Notes under the pieces: model-generated | What the model saw: only the letters and a program-made list of their open reading frames with translations | Database searches by the model: none | Told to the model about the DNA's origin: nothing | In this document: piece after piece, positions 1-8,478 of the stretch | Position numbering within the stretch: the first letter of the stretch is position 1 | Layout of the letters: each line of letters begins with the position of its first letter | Position numbers and translations under genes: made by a program | Source of the DNA: Bradyrhizobium stylosanthis | GTDB taxonomy: Bacteria > Pseudomonadota > Alphaproteobacteria > Rhizobiales > Xanthobacteraceae | DNA: 64,000 bases | Direction: 5' to 3' | NCBI RefSeq assembly: GCF_001641335.1 | Contig: NZ_LVEM01000003.1 | Span: 81,443 to 145,442, forward strand

Positions 1-43
1 CGCGGCGATCATGTCGGCGTGCCGCGCGTCCAACCCGCTTTAG
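1..43 (+). CDS. possible 3' end of a truncated gene
   Basis: From base 2 the plus strand reads 13 sense codons and then TAG at 41-43, ten bases before the convergent stop of the next gene at 53. This is compatible with the tail of a gene entering from the left edge. There are too few residues to name a family, and a chance frame is equally possible. Confidence 0.2.
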   Translation, partial: AAIMSACRASNPL

Positions 44-52
44 TCCCACCAC

Positions 53-1336
53 TCAAGCCGCGTTCAGCGCCTGCGCGAGATCGGCGATCAGATCCGACGG
101 GTTCTCGATCCCGATCGACAGGCGGATCGTTGAATCGAGCACGCCGATCTTCTGGCGGATGTCGGCGGGAACGCCGGAATGGGTCATCGTCGCCGGCAGG
201 CTCGCGAGCGACTCGGTGCCGCCAAGGCTCACCGCGAGCTTGAGGATCTGCAGCGCATTGAGGAATTTGACTGCGGCCTCCTTGCCGCCGACGATGTCGA
301 ACGAGAAGGTCGATCCCGCCCCCAGGCACTGCCGCGCGAACACGCGTCCCGCCGGCGAGGTTTCGGGATGATGACCGAGATAGTGCACTTTCGCGACCTT
401 GGGGTGATCGCGCAGATAGCTCGCGACGAGGCGCGCATTCGCGTCGGCCTTCTCCATGCGCAGGCTCAGCGTCTCCAGCGAGCGGTTGATCATCCAGCAC
501 GAATGCGGATCGAGCTGGGTGCCGATGGCGCCGCGCAGCGCCTTGATGCCCTTCATGATCGCCTTCGTACCGAGCGCGGCGCCCGCGATCAGGTCGGAAT
601 GACCGCCGACATATTTGGTCAGCGAATACAGTGACACGTCCGCGCCGTGCTCGATCGGCCGCTGAAACACCGGCCCGAGCAGCGTATTGTCGCAGGCGAT
701 GATCGGCGTGTGTCCCTGCGCCTTGCCGATGGAATCGGCGATGCGGCGGATCAGCGCGATGTCGACGAGGCCGTTGGTCGGATTGGCCGGGGTTTCGATC
801 AGAATCATCGAGACCCGGCCCTTGCCCATCGCCTCGTCCGCGGCCTGCCTGACCGAGGCTTCATCGATGCCGTCGGCGAATCCGACGGCGCCGATCGACA
901 GCCGTGCCAGCGTGTTCGTCAGCAGGGTTTCGGTCCCGCCATAGAGCGGCTGTGAATGCAGGATGACATCGCCCGGGCGGACGAACGCCAGGATGGTGGT
1001 CGAGATCGCCGCCATGCCGGACGAGAACAGCGCGCAGCTCTCGGTGCGCTCGTACACCGCGAGCCTGTCCTCGACGATCTCGCTGTTGGGATGGTTGAAG
1101 CGCGAATAGACCAGGCCCGCCCCCATCCCCTCCGGGGGCTCGCGCCGGCCGGCGACGAAATCGAAGAAGTCCTGGCCGTCCTCGGCGGTCCTGAACACGA
1201 AGGTGGAGGTCAGAAACACCGGCGGCTTGATCGCGCCTTCCGACAATTGCGGATCGTAGCCATAGGTCAGCATCAGGGTTTCCGGATGCAGCATATGGTT
1301 GCCGATATGGGTCTTCGACGGGAACGGTTTTGCCAT
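53..1336 (-). CDS. cystathionine gamma-synthase family PLP enzyme
   Basis: This 427-residue protein belongs to the Cys/Met-metabolism PLP-dependent family (cystathionine gamma-synthase/lyase, methionine gamma-lyase, O-acylhomoserine sulfhydrylase). The Schiff-base lysine is K241 in SLTKYVGGHSD, and the PLP-ring aspartate is D216 in ACDNT. The cofactor-phosphate loop is SSGMAA around 105-110. The length is slightly above the usual 380-400, owing to an N-terminal extension and an insert near residues 60-72. It starts at ATG 1336. The exact reaction (gamma-synthase, gamma-lyase or sulfhydrylase) cannot be settled from motifs. It stands alone on the minus strand and is not in an operon with other sulfur genes. 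Confidence 0.85.
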   Translation of the reverse strand: MAKPFPSKTHIGNHMLHPETLMLTYGYDPQLSEGAIKPPVFLTSTFVFRTAEDGQDFFDFVAGRREPPEGMGAGLVYSRFNHPNSEIVEDRLAVYERTESCALFSSGMAAISTTILAFVRPGDVILHSQPLYGGTETLLTNTLARLSIGAVGFADGIDEASVRQAADEAMGKGRVSMILIETPANPTNGLVDIALIRRIADSIGKAQGHTPIIACDNTLLGPVFQRPIEHGADVSLYSLTKYVGGHSDLIAGAALGTKAIMKGIKALRGAIGTQLDPHSCWMINRSLETLSLRMEKADANARLVASYLRDHPKVAKVHYLGHHPETSPAGRVFARQCLGAGSTFSFDIVGGKEAAVKFLNALQILKLAVSLGGTESLASLPATMTHSGVPADIRQKIGVLDSTIRLSIGIENPSDLIADLAQALNAA

Positions 1337-1539
1337 GGCCAGTCTCGCTGTTCTGGTGCCCGCCGCGCGTTGGAACTCCCGACGTCTGGGGTCGGGGGAG
1401 ATGCGTCGACTCGTGTCAGCGCACGGCCGTTGACATCAAGATAGCGGCTCCAGGTGCGATCCGTCAGACCTTGCGAACAGAATTTCCCGTGGGGCTGAGC
1501 GCCGACTCATCCGGGCCACGAGCTTGGCGCTGCCCCAAC

Positions 1540-1569
1540 AAAAAAGGCGGCTGCTGTCGCAACCGCCCT
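1540..1569 (-). terminator. rho-independent terminator of the cytochrome gene
   Basis: Read on the minus strand, a GGCGG/CCGCC stem is followed by a run of six T. It lies about 65 bases beyond the stop of the cytochrome gene at 1635, in the right orientation to end its transcript. Confidence 0.7.
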
Positions 1570-1593
1570 TTCCTGATTTGGTCTCCCGTATTT

Positions 1594-1620
1594 CGCTTCG
1601 CTCCATCCGGGCTACGAAGC
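1594..1620. repeat. short dispersed repeat (gtagcccggatg type)
   Basis: The minus strand contains GTAGCCCGGATGGAGCGAAG. A closely matching copy with one base missing lies at 31825-31847, also in an intergenic space. Such units are commonly scattered between genes in Bradyrhizobium chromosomes. It lies between the cytochrome stop and its terminator. Confidence 0.55.
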
Positions 1621-1634
1621 TACGAGGCTATGCC

Positions 1635-2081
1635 TCAGCTGTTCTTGAGGCGGAACGTCTCGTGGCAGGCGCCGCATTCCTTGCCGACGGCGGGGAAATT
1701 CGCCTTGAGCGTATCGAGGTCCTTGATCTTGCCCTTGGCTTCGCCGACGACCTTGGCGAAGCTCGCGACCTTGGCGTCGAAGCCGGCCTTGTCCTCCCAG
1801 ATCTTCGGCGACGCCGAGTAGTCGCCCTCGGGCTTCACGCCCTTGGCGCTGGCCGGAAACAGGTTCGGCAGCTTCTTGGCGGTGTCCTCGAACTGCGCCA
1901 GCGCCGTATCGACTGTGGCCTGATCGTAGGGCTTCTCGCCCTTGACCATCGCGGCGACCGCACCGGCGTTCTTGCCGTTGCCCTTCATGAGGGCCTGGAC
2001 CTCCTTGACGGAGTCCTGCTGTGCCCAAACGGCGCCCATGCCGAGCAACAGCGCGCCCGCGACAACCAAAACTCGTTTCAT
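1635..2081 (-). CDS. cytochrome c class II (c556-like), secreted
   Basis: This is a 148-residue periplasmic c-type cytochrome of the class II (c'/c556) four-helix-bundle family. It has a Sec signal peptide ending near AVWA-Q (residues 1-20) and one haem-binding CGACH close to the C terminus, which is the class II position. The start at ATG 2081 is chosen because AAGGAAAGGG lies just upstream; an upstream in-frame codon would put a charged tail before the signal peptide. It is probably an electron carrier of unknown partner. The CoxL-like hydroxylase lies upstream on the same strand, but 180 bases and a hairpin separate them. Confidence 0.85.
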   Translation of the reverse strand: MKRVLVVAGALLLGMGAVWAQQDSVKEVQALMKGNGKNAGAVAAMVKGEKPYDQATVDTALAQFEDTAKKLPNLFPASAKGVKPEGDYSASPKIWEDKAGFDAKVASFAKVVGEAKGKIKDLDTLKANFPAVGKECGACHETFRLKNS

Positions 2082-2218
2082 TCGCAAAATCCCTTTCCTT
2101 GAGACAGGATCGTGCTGACCCCACATTGGGCCAACACCGACAGGCAGACTTCATTCCACCGGGAGAGCGAGGATAAATTGTCGCGCTCCCCGTTGTTCGT
2201 CGGACACGATCGCCCGTG

Positions 2219-2240
2219 CAAACGCGCTTTTGCGCGTTTG
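2219..2240. other. perfect 9-bp inverted repeat with TTTT loop
   Basis: CAAACGCGC, TTTT and GCGCGTTTG form a perfect hairpin between the CoxL-like stop (2264) and the cytochrome start. No U-tract follows on either strand, so an intrinsic terminator is not convincing. It may be an mRNA 3'-end stabilising hairpin. Confidence 0.5.
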
Positions 2241-2263
2241 TCGCGAGCTAATCATGCTTCGGC

Positions 2264-4573
2264 TTACAGGCTATGACGGCGGTGATGCTCGTTGATGGCG
2301 ATCCACACCCGCTCGGGGGTTGCCGGCATGTCGATGTGGTCGATCTTGTATTCGCGCCAGAGCGCATCGACGATGGCATTGACGATCGCCGGACAGGAGC
2401 CGATCGCGCCGGCCTCGCCCGCGCCCTTCACCCCCAGCGGATTGGTCTTGCAGGGGACGTTGGCGGTCTCGAACACGAACGCCGGACCGTCCGCCGCGCG
2501 CGGCAGCGCGTAGTCCATGAAGGTCGCGGTGATGAGCTGGCCGTCGGTCGGCCCATAGACCACCTGCTCCATCAGCGCCTGGCCGATGCCCTGCATGGCG
2601 CCGCCATGCACCTGCCCCGCCAGCAGCAGCGGATTGAGCGTCTTGCCGAAATCGTCGACGATCACGTAGTTGACGATTCTGATGATGCCCGTGGCCGGAT
2701 CGAGCTCGACTTCCGCCAGATGCGTGCCGTTGGGATAGGTGCCGTCGGCGCTGGCGAAGGTCGCGCTGCCGTTGAGCTTCGATGGATCGGCGCCGGGCCG
2801 CTTGGCGAGATCGGCGAACGAGATCGAACGGTCGGTGCCGGAGATGCGAACCACGCCGTCGGTGATCTCGAGGTCGCCGGCACTCGCTTCCAGCGCTTGC
2901 GCCGCAAGCTCCTTCAGCTTCTTGCCCAGCTCGCCCGCAGCACGCTCCACGCAGACGCCGCCGGTGGGTATAGAAGCCGAGCCGCCGGTGCCGAGACCCG
3001 TCGCGATCTCGCCGGTGTCGCCCTGGCGGACATGCACCCGCTCCGGCGGCAGGCCGAACTGCTCAGCGATGATCTGCGCATAGGCGGTCTGATGACCCTG
3101 CCCGCTCGATTGCGTACCGATCAGGACGGTGACGTCGCCACTGGGATCGAGGCGAACGTTGGCCGTCTCCTCGCCCATCACGCCGCAAATCTCGACATAG
3201 CTTGCGAGGCCAATGCCGCGGATCAGGCCGCCCTTCTTGGCCGTCTTGGCGCGCTTTGCAAACTCCTTCCACTCGCCGATCTCCATCGCGCGCTTGAGAT
3301 GCGCGGCGAAGTCGCCGGAATCGTAGACCTTGCCGGTCGCGGTCTTGTACGGCAGCGCCTTCGGCGGAATGAAATTCTTGCGGCGGATGGCATCCGGCGT
3401 CATGTCGAGCTTTCGCGCACAGGCATCGACCAGGCGCTCGATCACATAGGCCGCCTCAGGCCGGCCCGCGCCGCGATAGGCGTCCACGGGAACGCTGTGG
3501 GTGAAGATGGTGCGCACCCGGCAATGGAAGGCCTGGATGTCGTAGAGGCCCGGCAGCATGCCGGCGCCGCCATGCGGGATGTAGGGGCCGAAGGTGGAGA
3601 GATAGGCGCCCATATCGCCCATCAGGTCGCAATCCATGGCGAGGAACTTGCCGTCTTCAGTCAGCGCCATCTTCGCGGTTGTGACGTTGTCGCGGCCCTG
3701 CGCGTCGCCCATGAAATGCTCGGAGCGGTCGGCCGCCCATTTCACAGCCTTCTTCAGCTTGCGAGCGGCGACTGCCATCAGGGCGTATTCCCGGTACGGA
3801 AACAGCTTCGTGCCGAAGCCGCCGCCGACGTCGGGGCAGATCACCCGCATCTTGTCGGTCGGGATATTGAGCACGTTCTGGCACAGGATGTCGCGCAGGC
3901 GATGGCTGCCCTGGCTGCCGACCGTCAGCGTCAGATGGTCGTGCTTGGCATCGTATTCGCAGACCGCCGCGCGCGTCTCCATGAAGCTCGCGACCACGCG
4001 CGGATTGACGATGGAGATTTCGGCGACCGCATGCGCTTTCGCAAATGCAGCTTCGGTTGCGGCCTTGTCGCCGATCGAGACGTCGAACAGCACGTTGCCG
4101 GCCTTGTCCGGCCAGACCTGCGGGGCGCCCTTCTTCACGGCGTTGACGACGCCGGTCACCGCCGGCAGCGGCGACCATTTGACCTCGATCGCCTCGATCG
4201 CGTCGCGGGCCTGATCGATGGTCTCGGCGACGACGAAGGCGATGGAATCGCCGACATGACGCACCTCGTCCTTGGCCAGGATCGGGTAAGGCGGGCCGGT
4301 GAACGGATCGGTCTCGAGATTGAACAGGCACGGCAGATTGCCGAGATCCGCCACGTCGTCCGCGGTCAGGATCAGCGCGACGCCGGGCAGGCCGCGGGCA
4401 CGGCTCGCATCGATGGTGTATTTGGCATGCGCATGCGGCGAGCGCAGCACGAGGCAGCGCAGCGCGGCTTGCGGCGCGTAATCGTCGGTATAGCGGCCCT
4501 TGCCGCGGATGAGCGCGTCATCCTCCTTGCGCAGCACGCTTTGGCCAACGCCGAACTTGATGGGAGCCGCCAT
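2264..4573 (-). CDS. xanthine dehydrogenase family molybdopterin-binding subunit (form II CoxL-like)
   Basis: This 769-residue large subunit of a molybdenum hydroxylase has the aldehyde oxidase/xanthine dehydrogenase a/b hammerhead domain first (about 15-130), then the molybdopterin-binding domains. The active-site signature reads AYRGAGR. That is the form II (putative) type, not the AYxCSFR of genuine CO dehydrogenase, so the substrate is unknown. The start at ATG 4573 (MAAPIKFG) is preferred over an upstream TTG or ATG because the conserved domain begins right after it. The medium (FAD) and small (2Fe-2S) subunits that normally accompany it are not adjacent, so it is an orphan here. Confidence 0.85.
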   Translation of the reverse strand: MAAPIKFGVGQSVLRKEDDALIRGKGRYTDDYAPQAALRCLVLRSPHAHAKYTIDASRARGLPGVALILTADDVADLGNLPCLFNLETDPFTGPPYPILAKDEVRHVGDSIAFVVAETIDQARDAIEAIEVKWSPLPAVTGVVNAVKKGAPQVWPDKAGNVLFDVSIGDKAATEAAFAKAHAVAEISIVNPRVVASFMETRAAVCEYDAKHDHLTLTVGSQGSHRLRDILCQNVLNIPTDKMRVICPDVGGGFGTKLFPYREYALMAVAARKLKKAVKWAADRSEHFMGDAQGRDNVTTAKMALTEDGKFLAMDCDLMGDMGAYLSTFGPYIPHGGAGMLPGLYDIQAFHCRVRTIFTHSVPVDAYRGAGRPEAAYVIERLVDACARKLDMTPDAIRRKNFIPPKALPYKTATGKVYDSGDFAAHLKRAMEIGEWKEFAKRAKTAKKGGLIRGIGLASYVEICGVMGEETANVRLDPSGDVTVLIGTQSSGQGHQTAYAQIIAEQFGLPPERVHVRQGDTGEIATGLGTGGSASIPTGGVCVERAAGELGKKLKELAAQALEASAGDLEITDGVVRISGTDRSISFADLAKRPGADPSKLNGSATFASADGTYPNGTHLAEVELDPATGIIRIVNYVIVDDFGKTLNPLLLAGQVHGGAMQGIGQALMEQVVYGPTDGQLITATFMDYALPRAADGPAFVFETANVPCKTNPLGVKGAGEAGAIGSCPAIVNAIVDALWREYKIDHIDMPATPERVWIAINEHHRRHSL

Positions 4574-4672
4574 TTTCTTATCCCGTCCTATGGTTGTTTT
4601 GCCGGCATATTGCCGTGGAAAAAGTGGCAAGGCAAATGGGTTCGGGCGGGCAAAACCGGGGCACCCTCGTCC

Positions 4673-5656
4673 TCAGAGAGGGATCGGACGGAAGGGTCGC
4701 AACTCACTGGTCTCCCTGTGGAGATCGATGATCCTGCGGGCATCCTCGAACCGCTCGGTCTCGGCCAATTGGCTGGCATAGGCCATGCTGCGAACGACGG
4801 CGGCCGACCGGAAGGTCCAGTACTGCGACATCAGCGGATTGATGAACAGCTCGTTCCCGCTGGTCCGGTTGGTGGCATGATAGTTGCCGAACTCACCCCG
4901 CAGTGCACTCGCAATCGAATTGCACACGATACTCGGATGCTGCGGCTGGCGCTGGTTGGCGTATTCCACTAGGTCGAGGAAGGCCTCGGCCTCTTTGCTG
5001 CCCTGCGACAGCGAGAACATGCCAAGAAACCCGCCATCCCGAATCAGCTGCGCGGTATTCTCCAGGAAGGCGTGATGCGAGATGCCGTGATAGTGATCGA
5101 CGCCGAAGCCGATCGCGGCGAGCAGCACGTTGCCGCCTGCGGCCTGATCCGCGGCGACGAGCGAGACCGCGTCCTCGACGACGCTGCCGACACCGGGCTC
5201 ATCGCCGAACACGAGACTGTCCGTTCCGCCGTCGATCAGGATCGCAGTGTCGATGTCGTGGCGATCGATGATCAGGCGATACGCCGCAGCGAGCGGACGA
5301 ACGCCGCTCTTGGCAAAAGCGTAGATCGGCGCGAGTTGCTCGCGGCGACCGAGCCATTCGGCCAGCCACTTCTCCGGGAAGTACGGAATCTCTGCAGCGA
5401 GCTGATCCACACGCCAAATCGTCTCGCCGACACGCTCGCCGCCGCATAGCCATAAATTCGTGAACGAGAAGCTGGCGAACACGACCTGTTTTCCCTGCGC
5501 CGCCAGACGCTGCGCGAGCGGGACTCCGGCGAAGACGTCGAAGCCGCCGCCGCAGCCCGCAACGAGCACTTTGCTTGCGCGGTCGAGCCGTTCGAGAAAC
5601 GGGATCATATTCGCCGAACCGTCCGGTTGATCGATCACATGACACCCCGGCTCCAT
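4673..5656 (-). CDS. DUF1152 domain protein
   Basis: This 327-residue protein resembles the DUF1152 family, whose function is unknown. It has a glycine-rich nucleotide-binding-like segment (VAGCGGGFDVFAG, about 33-45), an IDGGTDSLVFGDEPG motif near the middle, and a conserved C-terminal INPLMSQYWTF. The ATG at 5656 overlaps the end of the upstream DUF1127 gene by 22 bases, which suggests translational coupling. ATG 5608 (MIPFLERLD) is an alternative start nearer the conserved core. Confidence 0.65.
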   Translation of the reverse strand: MEPGCHVIDQPDGSANMIPFLERLDRASKVLVAGCGGGFDVFAGVPLAQRLAAQGKQVVFASFSFTNLWLCGGERVGETIWRVDQLAAEIPYFPEKWLAEWLGRREQLAPIYAFAKSGVRPLAAAYRLIIDRHDIDTAILIDGGTDSLVFGDEPGVGSVVEDAVSLVAADQAAGGNVLLAAIGFGVDHYHGISHHAFLENTAQLIRDGGFLGMFSLSQGSKEAEAFLDLVEYANQRQPQHPSIVCNSIASALRGEFGNYHATNRTSGNELFINPLMSQYWTFRSAAVVRSMAYASQLAETERFEDARRIIDLHRETSELRPFRPIPL

Positions 5657-6015
5657 GGATCCGCGGCGCGATCTCTCAGCCTATCGATGACACGTTCCGG
5701 CGTGAAGTGGTCGATCTCGCCGCGCGTCAGGCCGATGTCCATCAACTCCCTGTCGCTCAGATCCTGCAACGTCAGCCGGGCGTTCTGGCGCCGCCAAAAC
5801 GCACTCCAATATTGCTTGAGCAGACCGAGGACACCCGTTGGTCCGGCAGCATCCTTATCCGACAACGCACTTTCCAGCGCCGCCGCGGACGCCTTGAGGC
5901 GTGCTGCCAACGCCTGGTCGACCGCGCTCTTCGCCTGCACGATGGAGAGGCCGAGGCCGCGCCTTGCGGCATCGTCCTCGATTCCGGCTGATATGTCCGT
6001 CAGTTGTGGTGGCAT
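5635..6015 (-). CDS. DUF1127 domain protein
   Basis: In this 126-residue protein the last third (WRRQNARLTLQDLSDREL then MDIGLTRGEID) matches the YjiS-like DUF1127 domain. That domain is small and arginine-rich, and in alphaproteobacteria it has been linked to RNA-related regulation and phosphate/carbon metabolism. The N-terminal 80 residues are a predicted helical extension without a recognised family. It is coupled to the DUF1152 gene through a 22-base overlap and lies just downstream of a minus-strand terminator, so it probably has its own promoter in 6016-6057. Confidence 0.7.
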   Translation of the reverse strand: MPPQLTDISAGIEDDAARRGLGLSIVQAKSAVDQALAARLKASAAALESALSDKDAAGPTGVLGLLKQYWSAFWRRQNARLTLQDLSDRELMDIGLTRGEIDHFTPERVIDRLRDRAADPWSRGVM

Positions 6016-6057
6016 CGCATGCTCCTGCTGTCGTGCCGGCAGGGAGCGTGGCCAAAG

Positions 6058-6087
6058 AAAAAGCCCCGTCCGATGCCGGCGGGGCCT
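6058..6087 (-). terminator. rho-independent terminator on the minus strand
   Basis: On the minus strand GCCCCGCCGG...CGGGGC is followed by TTTTTC. It lies almost 200 bases after the stop of the small membrane protein (6284) and just upstream of the DUF1127 gene. That distance leaves room for a short transcript of its own (see 6115-6192). Confidence 0.7.
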
Positions 6088-6283
6088 GGTGGAAAAGATG
6101 TCGTCGTCAATCTCCTAGCGCGCGACTCCTCCCACGGCCCAGCCGAAGCGGGTCATGTGGTTGCGGTTGAGTTTGCGCGACGATTTGATCATGCGCGGCT
6201 CGTAGCACGGCAATCGCGAAAAATCAAGAGATGCGTCGTGATCGGTTACATCCTGGAGGCGAGCAGCCGCTTCAGCGCATTCT

Positions 6284-6616
6284 TCACCTCGGATTGATCC
6301 GAACCGTCCCCTCGGCCATCGGGCGATTATCCGGTCCGAGCGTGACCCAAGTCGGATGCGCGAGAGCCTGGTTTGGATCGAGCGGCTTTGCGCTGCCGCT
6401 GCCTTGCGGTCTCGCCGGCATTCTCGGATCAAAGCTGACATATTCCTCGCGCACTAGGCTGTTGCCAATCCTGACCGAGCATCCCGTCTGATAGTCCCAG
6501 ATGGCTTCCAGATTGTAGGCCGCCCATCGATCCTTGCAGCGATCGCTGGCGATGTAGGAAATGACGACGAGGGTGAGTACGGTGAGCGATCCAGCTCCAA
6601 TCCAGAATATTCGCAT
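6284..6616 (-). CDS. hypothetical single-span membrane protein
   Basis: This 110-residue protein has one N-terminal hydrophobic segment (about residues 3-24) that could be a membrane anchor or uncleaved signal. A short periplasmic region with two cysteines (C27 and C46) follows, then a Pro-rich C-terminal half ending in a VTLGPDNRP-type segment. No family was recognised. The start is ATG 6616 with a weak GACGAGC upstream. Codon usage looks normal for the window, so it is likely a real gene. Confidence 0.6.
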   Translation of the reverse strand: MRIFWIGAGSLTVLTLVVISYIASDRCKDRWAAYNLEAIWDYQTGCSVRIGNSLVREEYVSFDPRMPARPQGSGSAKPLDPNQALAHPTWVTLGPDNRPMAEGTVRINPR

Positions 6617-6715
6617 GGTGCTCGTCAGCTCTCAGTTGAAGTGCAGAGATACAACGGTCGTTAGACACAACCAGATGTTGCACGTCAGATCAAGAGCCAA
6701 TGGGATGATGCAGGC

Positions 6716-8242
6716 CTAGCCGCGCACGAGCGAGACCAGCCAGCGACGGTCGAATAAGACGAGGATCGCGAGCGCGTAGACGATCGTGCCTCCGACGGCC
6801 AGCAGGGCCAGCGTCACTTCGTCGTGGAAGCGCATCGCGCCCAGCGACGCCCCGCTGAACCGCGCGATCAGCCAGAACGCGGCGGCGAGGATGATCCCGG
6901 TCAGCAGGAATTTGCCTAGCGACATCAGCCAGATGCGATCGAGCACGAGAAAACCGCGGCGCACGGCGAAGAACAGCACCAGCAAGAGATTGGTCCAGAC
7001 ACCAATAGCCGTCGCCAGCGCGAGGCCGATCTGCGCCAGCGATCCCATCAAGGCAACTTTGAGCGCAACGTTGACGGCGATGCCGGTCAGCGACGCCCGC
7101 ACCGGCGTCGCGGTGTCCTTGCGCGCATAGAAGGTCGCGACCGCGCTGCGGATCAGCACGAAGGGAATGAGGCCGATGGCATAGGCCGCGAGCGTGGCGC
7201 CGGCGGCGGCGGCATCGGCTTTCGAGAACGCGCCGCGGGCGAACAGCGCGCGCATGATCTCGTCGGGCACGGTAAGGAAGGCCGCGACGAACGGCACCGA
7301 GAACAGCAGCGTGAAATCGAAGGCGCGGCGCTGCGCCTTCATCGCGCCGTCATGGTCGTTGGCGGTGATGCGCCGCGACATCTCCGGCAGCAGCACCGTG
7401 CCGATGGCGATGCCGATCACGCCGATCGGCAATTGGTTGAGGCGATCCGCATAATAGAGCGCCGACAGCGCGCCGGCCGGCAGGAAGGTCGCGATGATGG
7501 TGTCGGCGAACAGCGCCACCTGCGTGCCCATCGAGCCCAGCGTCGCGGGTCCCAGCGCCCTGAAGAAGCCGCGAACGTCCTCGTCGAGCTTCAAGGGCGC
7601 AAAGCGCGGCAGGCCGCCATGGCGCGCGAGGTCGCCGGCGAGCAGGAAATATTGCAGGAAGCCGGAGATCAAGACGCCCCAGGCCGCGGCATGGCCCGCG
7701 GTCGGAAACCAGACCGCGACCGCCAGCGTCATCATCATAGCGACGTTGAGAAAGATCGACGCCGCCGCGGCGCTCGCAAAGCGCTGCATCACGTTGAGCA
7801 TGCCGCCATAGAGCGTCACCAGCGTGATCAGAAGCAGATAGGGAAAGGTGATCCGGGTCAGTTCGATCGCGAGCTTGCGCTGCTCGGCATCCTCGGAAAA
7901 GCCCGGCGCCAGAATGCTCATGGCCTGCGGCATGAACAGCCATGCGACGATCAGCAGCACCACCTGCGAGGCCAGCAGCAGCGTGAAGATGCGGTCGGCG
8001 AACAGCTTTGCCGCCGCCTCCCCCTTCTCGCCATGGACATGCGCATAGGCCGGCACCCAGGCGGCGTTGAAGGCGCCTTCGGCGAAGATCGCGCGGAAAT
8101 GATTGGGCAGCCGCAGCGCCACGAAAAAGGCGTCGGCCACCGGGCCGGCGCCGAGGATCGCAGCGAGCATGATGTCGCGGGCAAACCCCGTCAGCCGCGA
8201 GAGCAGCGTATAACCACCGACCGTGAAGATGCGTCCGAGCAT
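6716..8242 (-). CDS. murJ: MurJ/MviN lipid II flippase
   Basis: This 508-residue polytopic membrane protein of the MurJ (MviN) family flips lipid II across the inner membrane during peptidoglycan synthesis. The N terminus has the typical SRLTGFARDIMLAAILGAG followed by DAFFVALRLPNHFR. About 14 hydrophobic spans cover the rest, and positively charged residues line the cavity helices (for example the RLPN and GEKG regions). The length matches the family. The start is ATG 8242. Downstream there is no coupled gene. Confidence 0.93.
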   Translation of the reverse strand: MLGRIFTVGGYTLLSRLTGFARDIMLAAILGAGPVADAFFVALRLPNHFRAIFAEGAFNAAWVPAYAHVHGEKGEAAAKLFADRIFTLLLASQVVLLIVAWLFMPQAMSILAPGFSEDAEQRKLAIELTRITFPYLLLITLVTLYGGMLNVMQRFASAAAASIFLNVAMMMTLAVAVWFPTAGHAAAWGVLISGFLQYFLLAGDLARHGGLPRFAPLKLDEDVRGFFRALGPATLGSMGTQVALFADTIIATFLPAGALSALYYADRLNQLPIGVIGIAIGTVLLPEMSRRITANDHDGAMKAQRRAFDFTLLFSVPFVAAFLTVPDEIMRALFARGAFSKADAAAAGATLAAYAIGLIPFVLIRSAVATFYARKDTATPVRASLTGIAVNVALKVALMGSLAQIGLALATAIGVWTNLLLVLFFAVRRGFLVLDRIWLMSLGKFLLTGIILAAAFWLIARFSGASLGAMRFHDEVTLALLAVGGTIVYALAILVLFDRRWLVSLVRG

Positions 8243-8370
8243 GCGTCTGTTTTAGAGCATGGCGCGATTAGGTCTAGGTGGAAGCGGCGGCGGAGGTCCG
8301 CCCCTCCCTGCCTGCGGGTCCGGCAATAGGACCCGACGCGTTCGCTAGCGGGCTCCGACAGTCGCCACAG

Positions 8371-8454
8371 CGTCATGGCCGGGCTTGTCCCGGCCATCCA
8401 CGCCTTCATGTTGCACAAAAAACGTGGATGCCCGGGACAAGCCCGGGCATGACG
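8371..8454. repeat. palindromic repeat pair (REP-like), copy 1
   Basis: Two arms of 32 bases face each other: CGTCATGGCCGGGCTTGTCC... at 8371-8402 and CGTGGATGCCCGGGACAAGC... at 8423-8454. Each arm is itself a near-palindrome around GGGCTTGTCCC. The same organisation recurs at 53857-53951, and a solo unit at 56063-56093. It lies between murJ and the aminotransferase gene. Confidence 0.8.
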
Positions 8455-8478
8455 ACCAGCGCAACAGAAAGCGCGAGA

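Noticed and set aside
2264..4573. Genuine CO dehydrogenase large subunit
   Set aside because: The active-site loop is AYRGAGR instead of AYxCSFR, and no coxM/coxS genes are adjacent.
2273..4972. 899-codon plus-strand open frame opposite the CoxL-like gene
   Set aside because: Its product is rich in Arg, His, Asp and Gly without a family pattern. It is the reverse-complement shadow of a high-GC3 gene whose minus-strand protein is clearly conserved.
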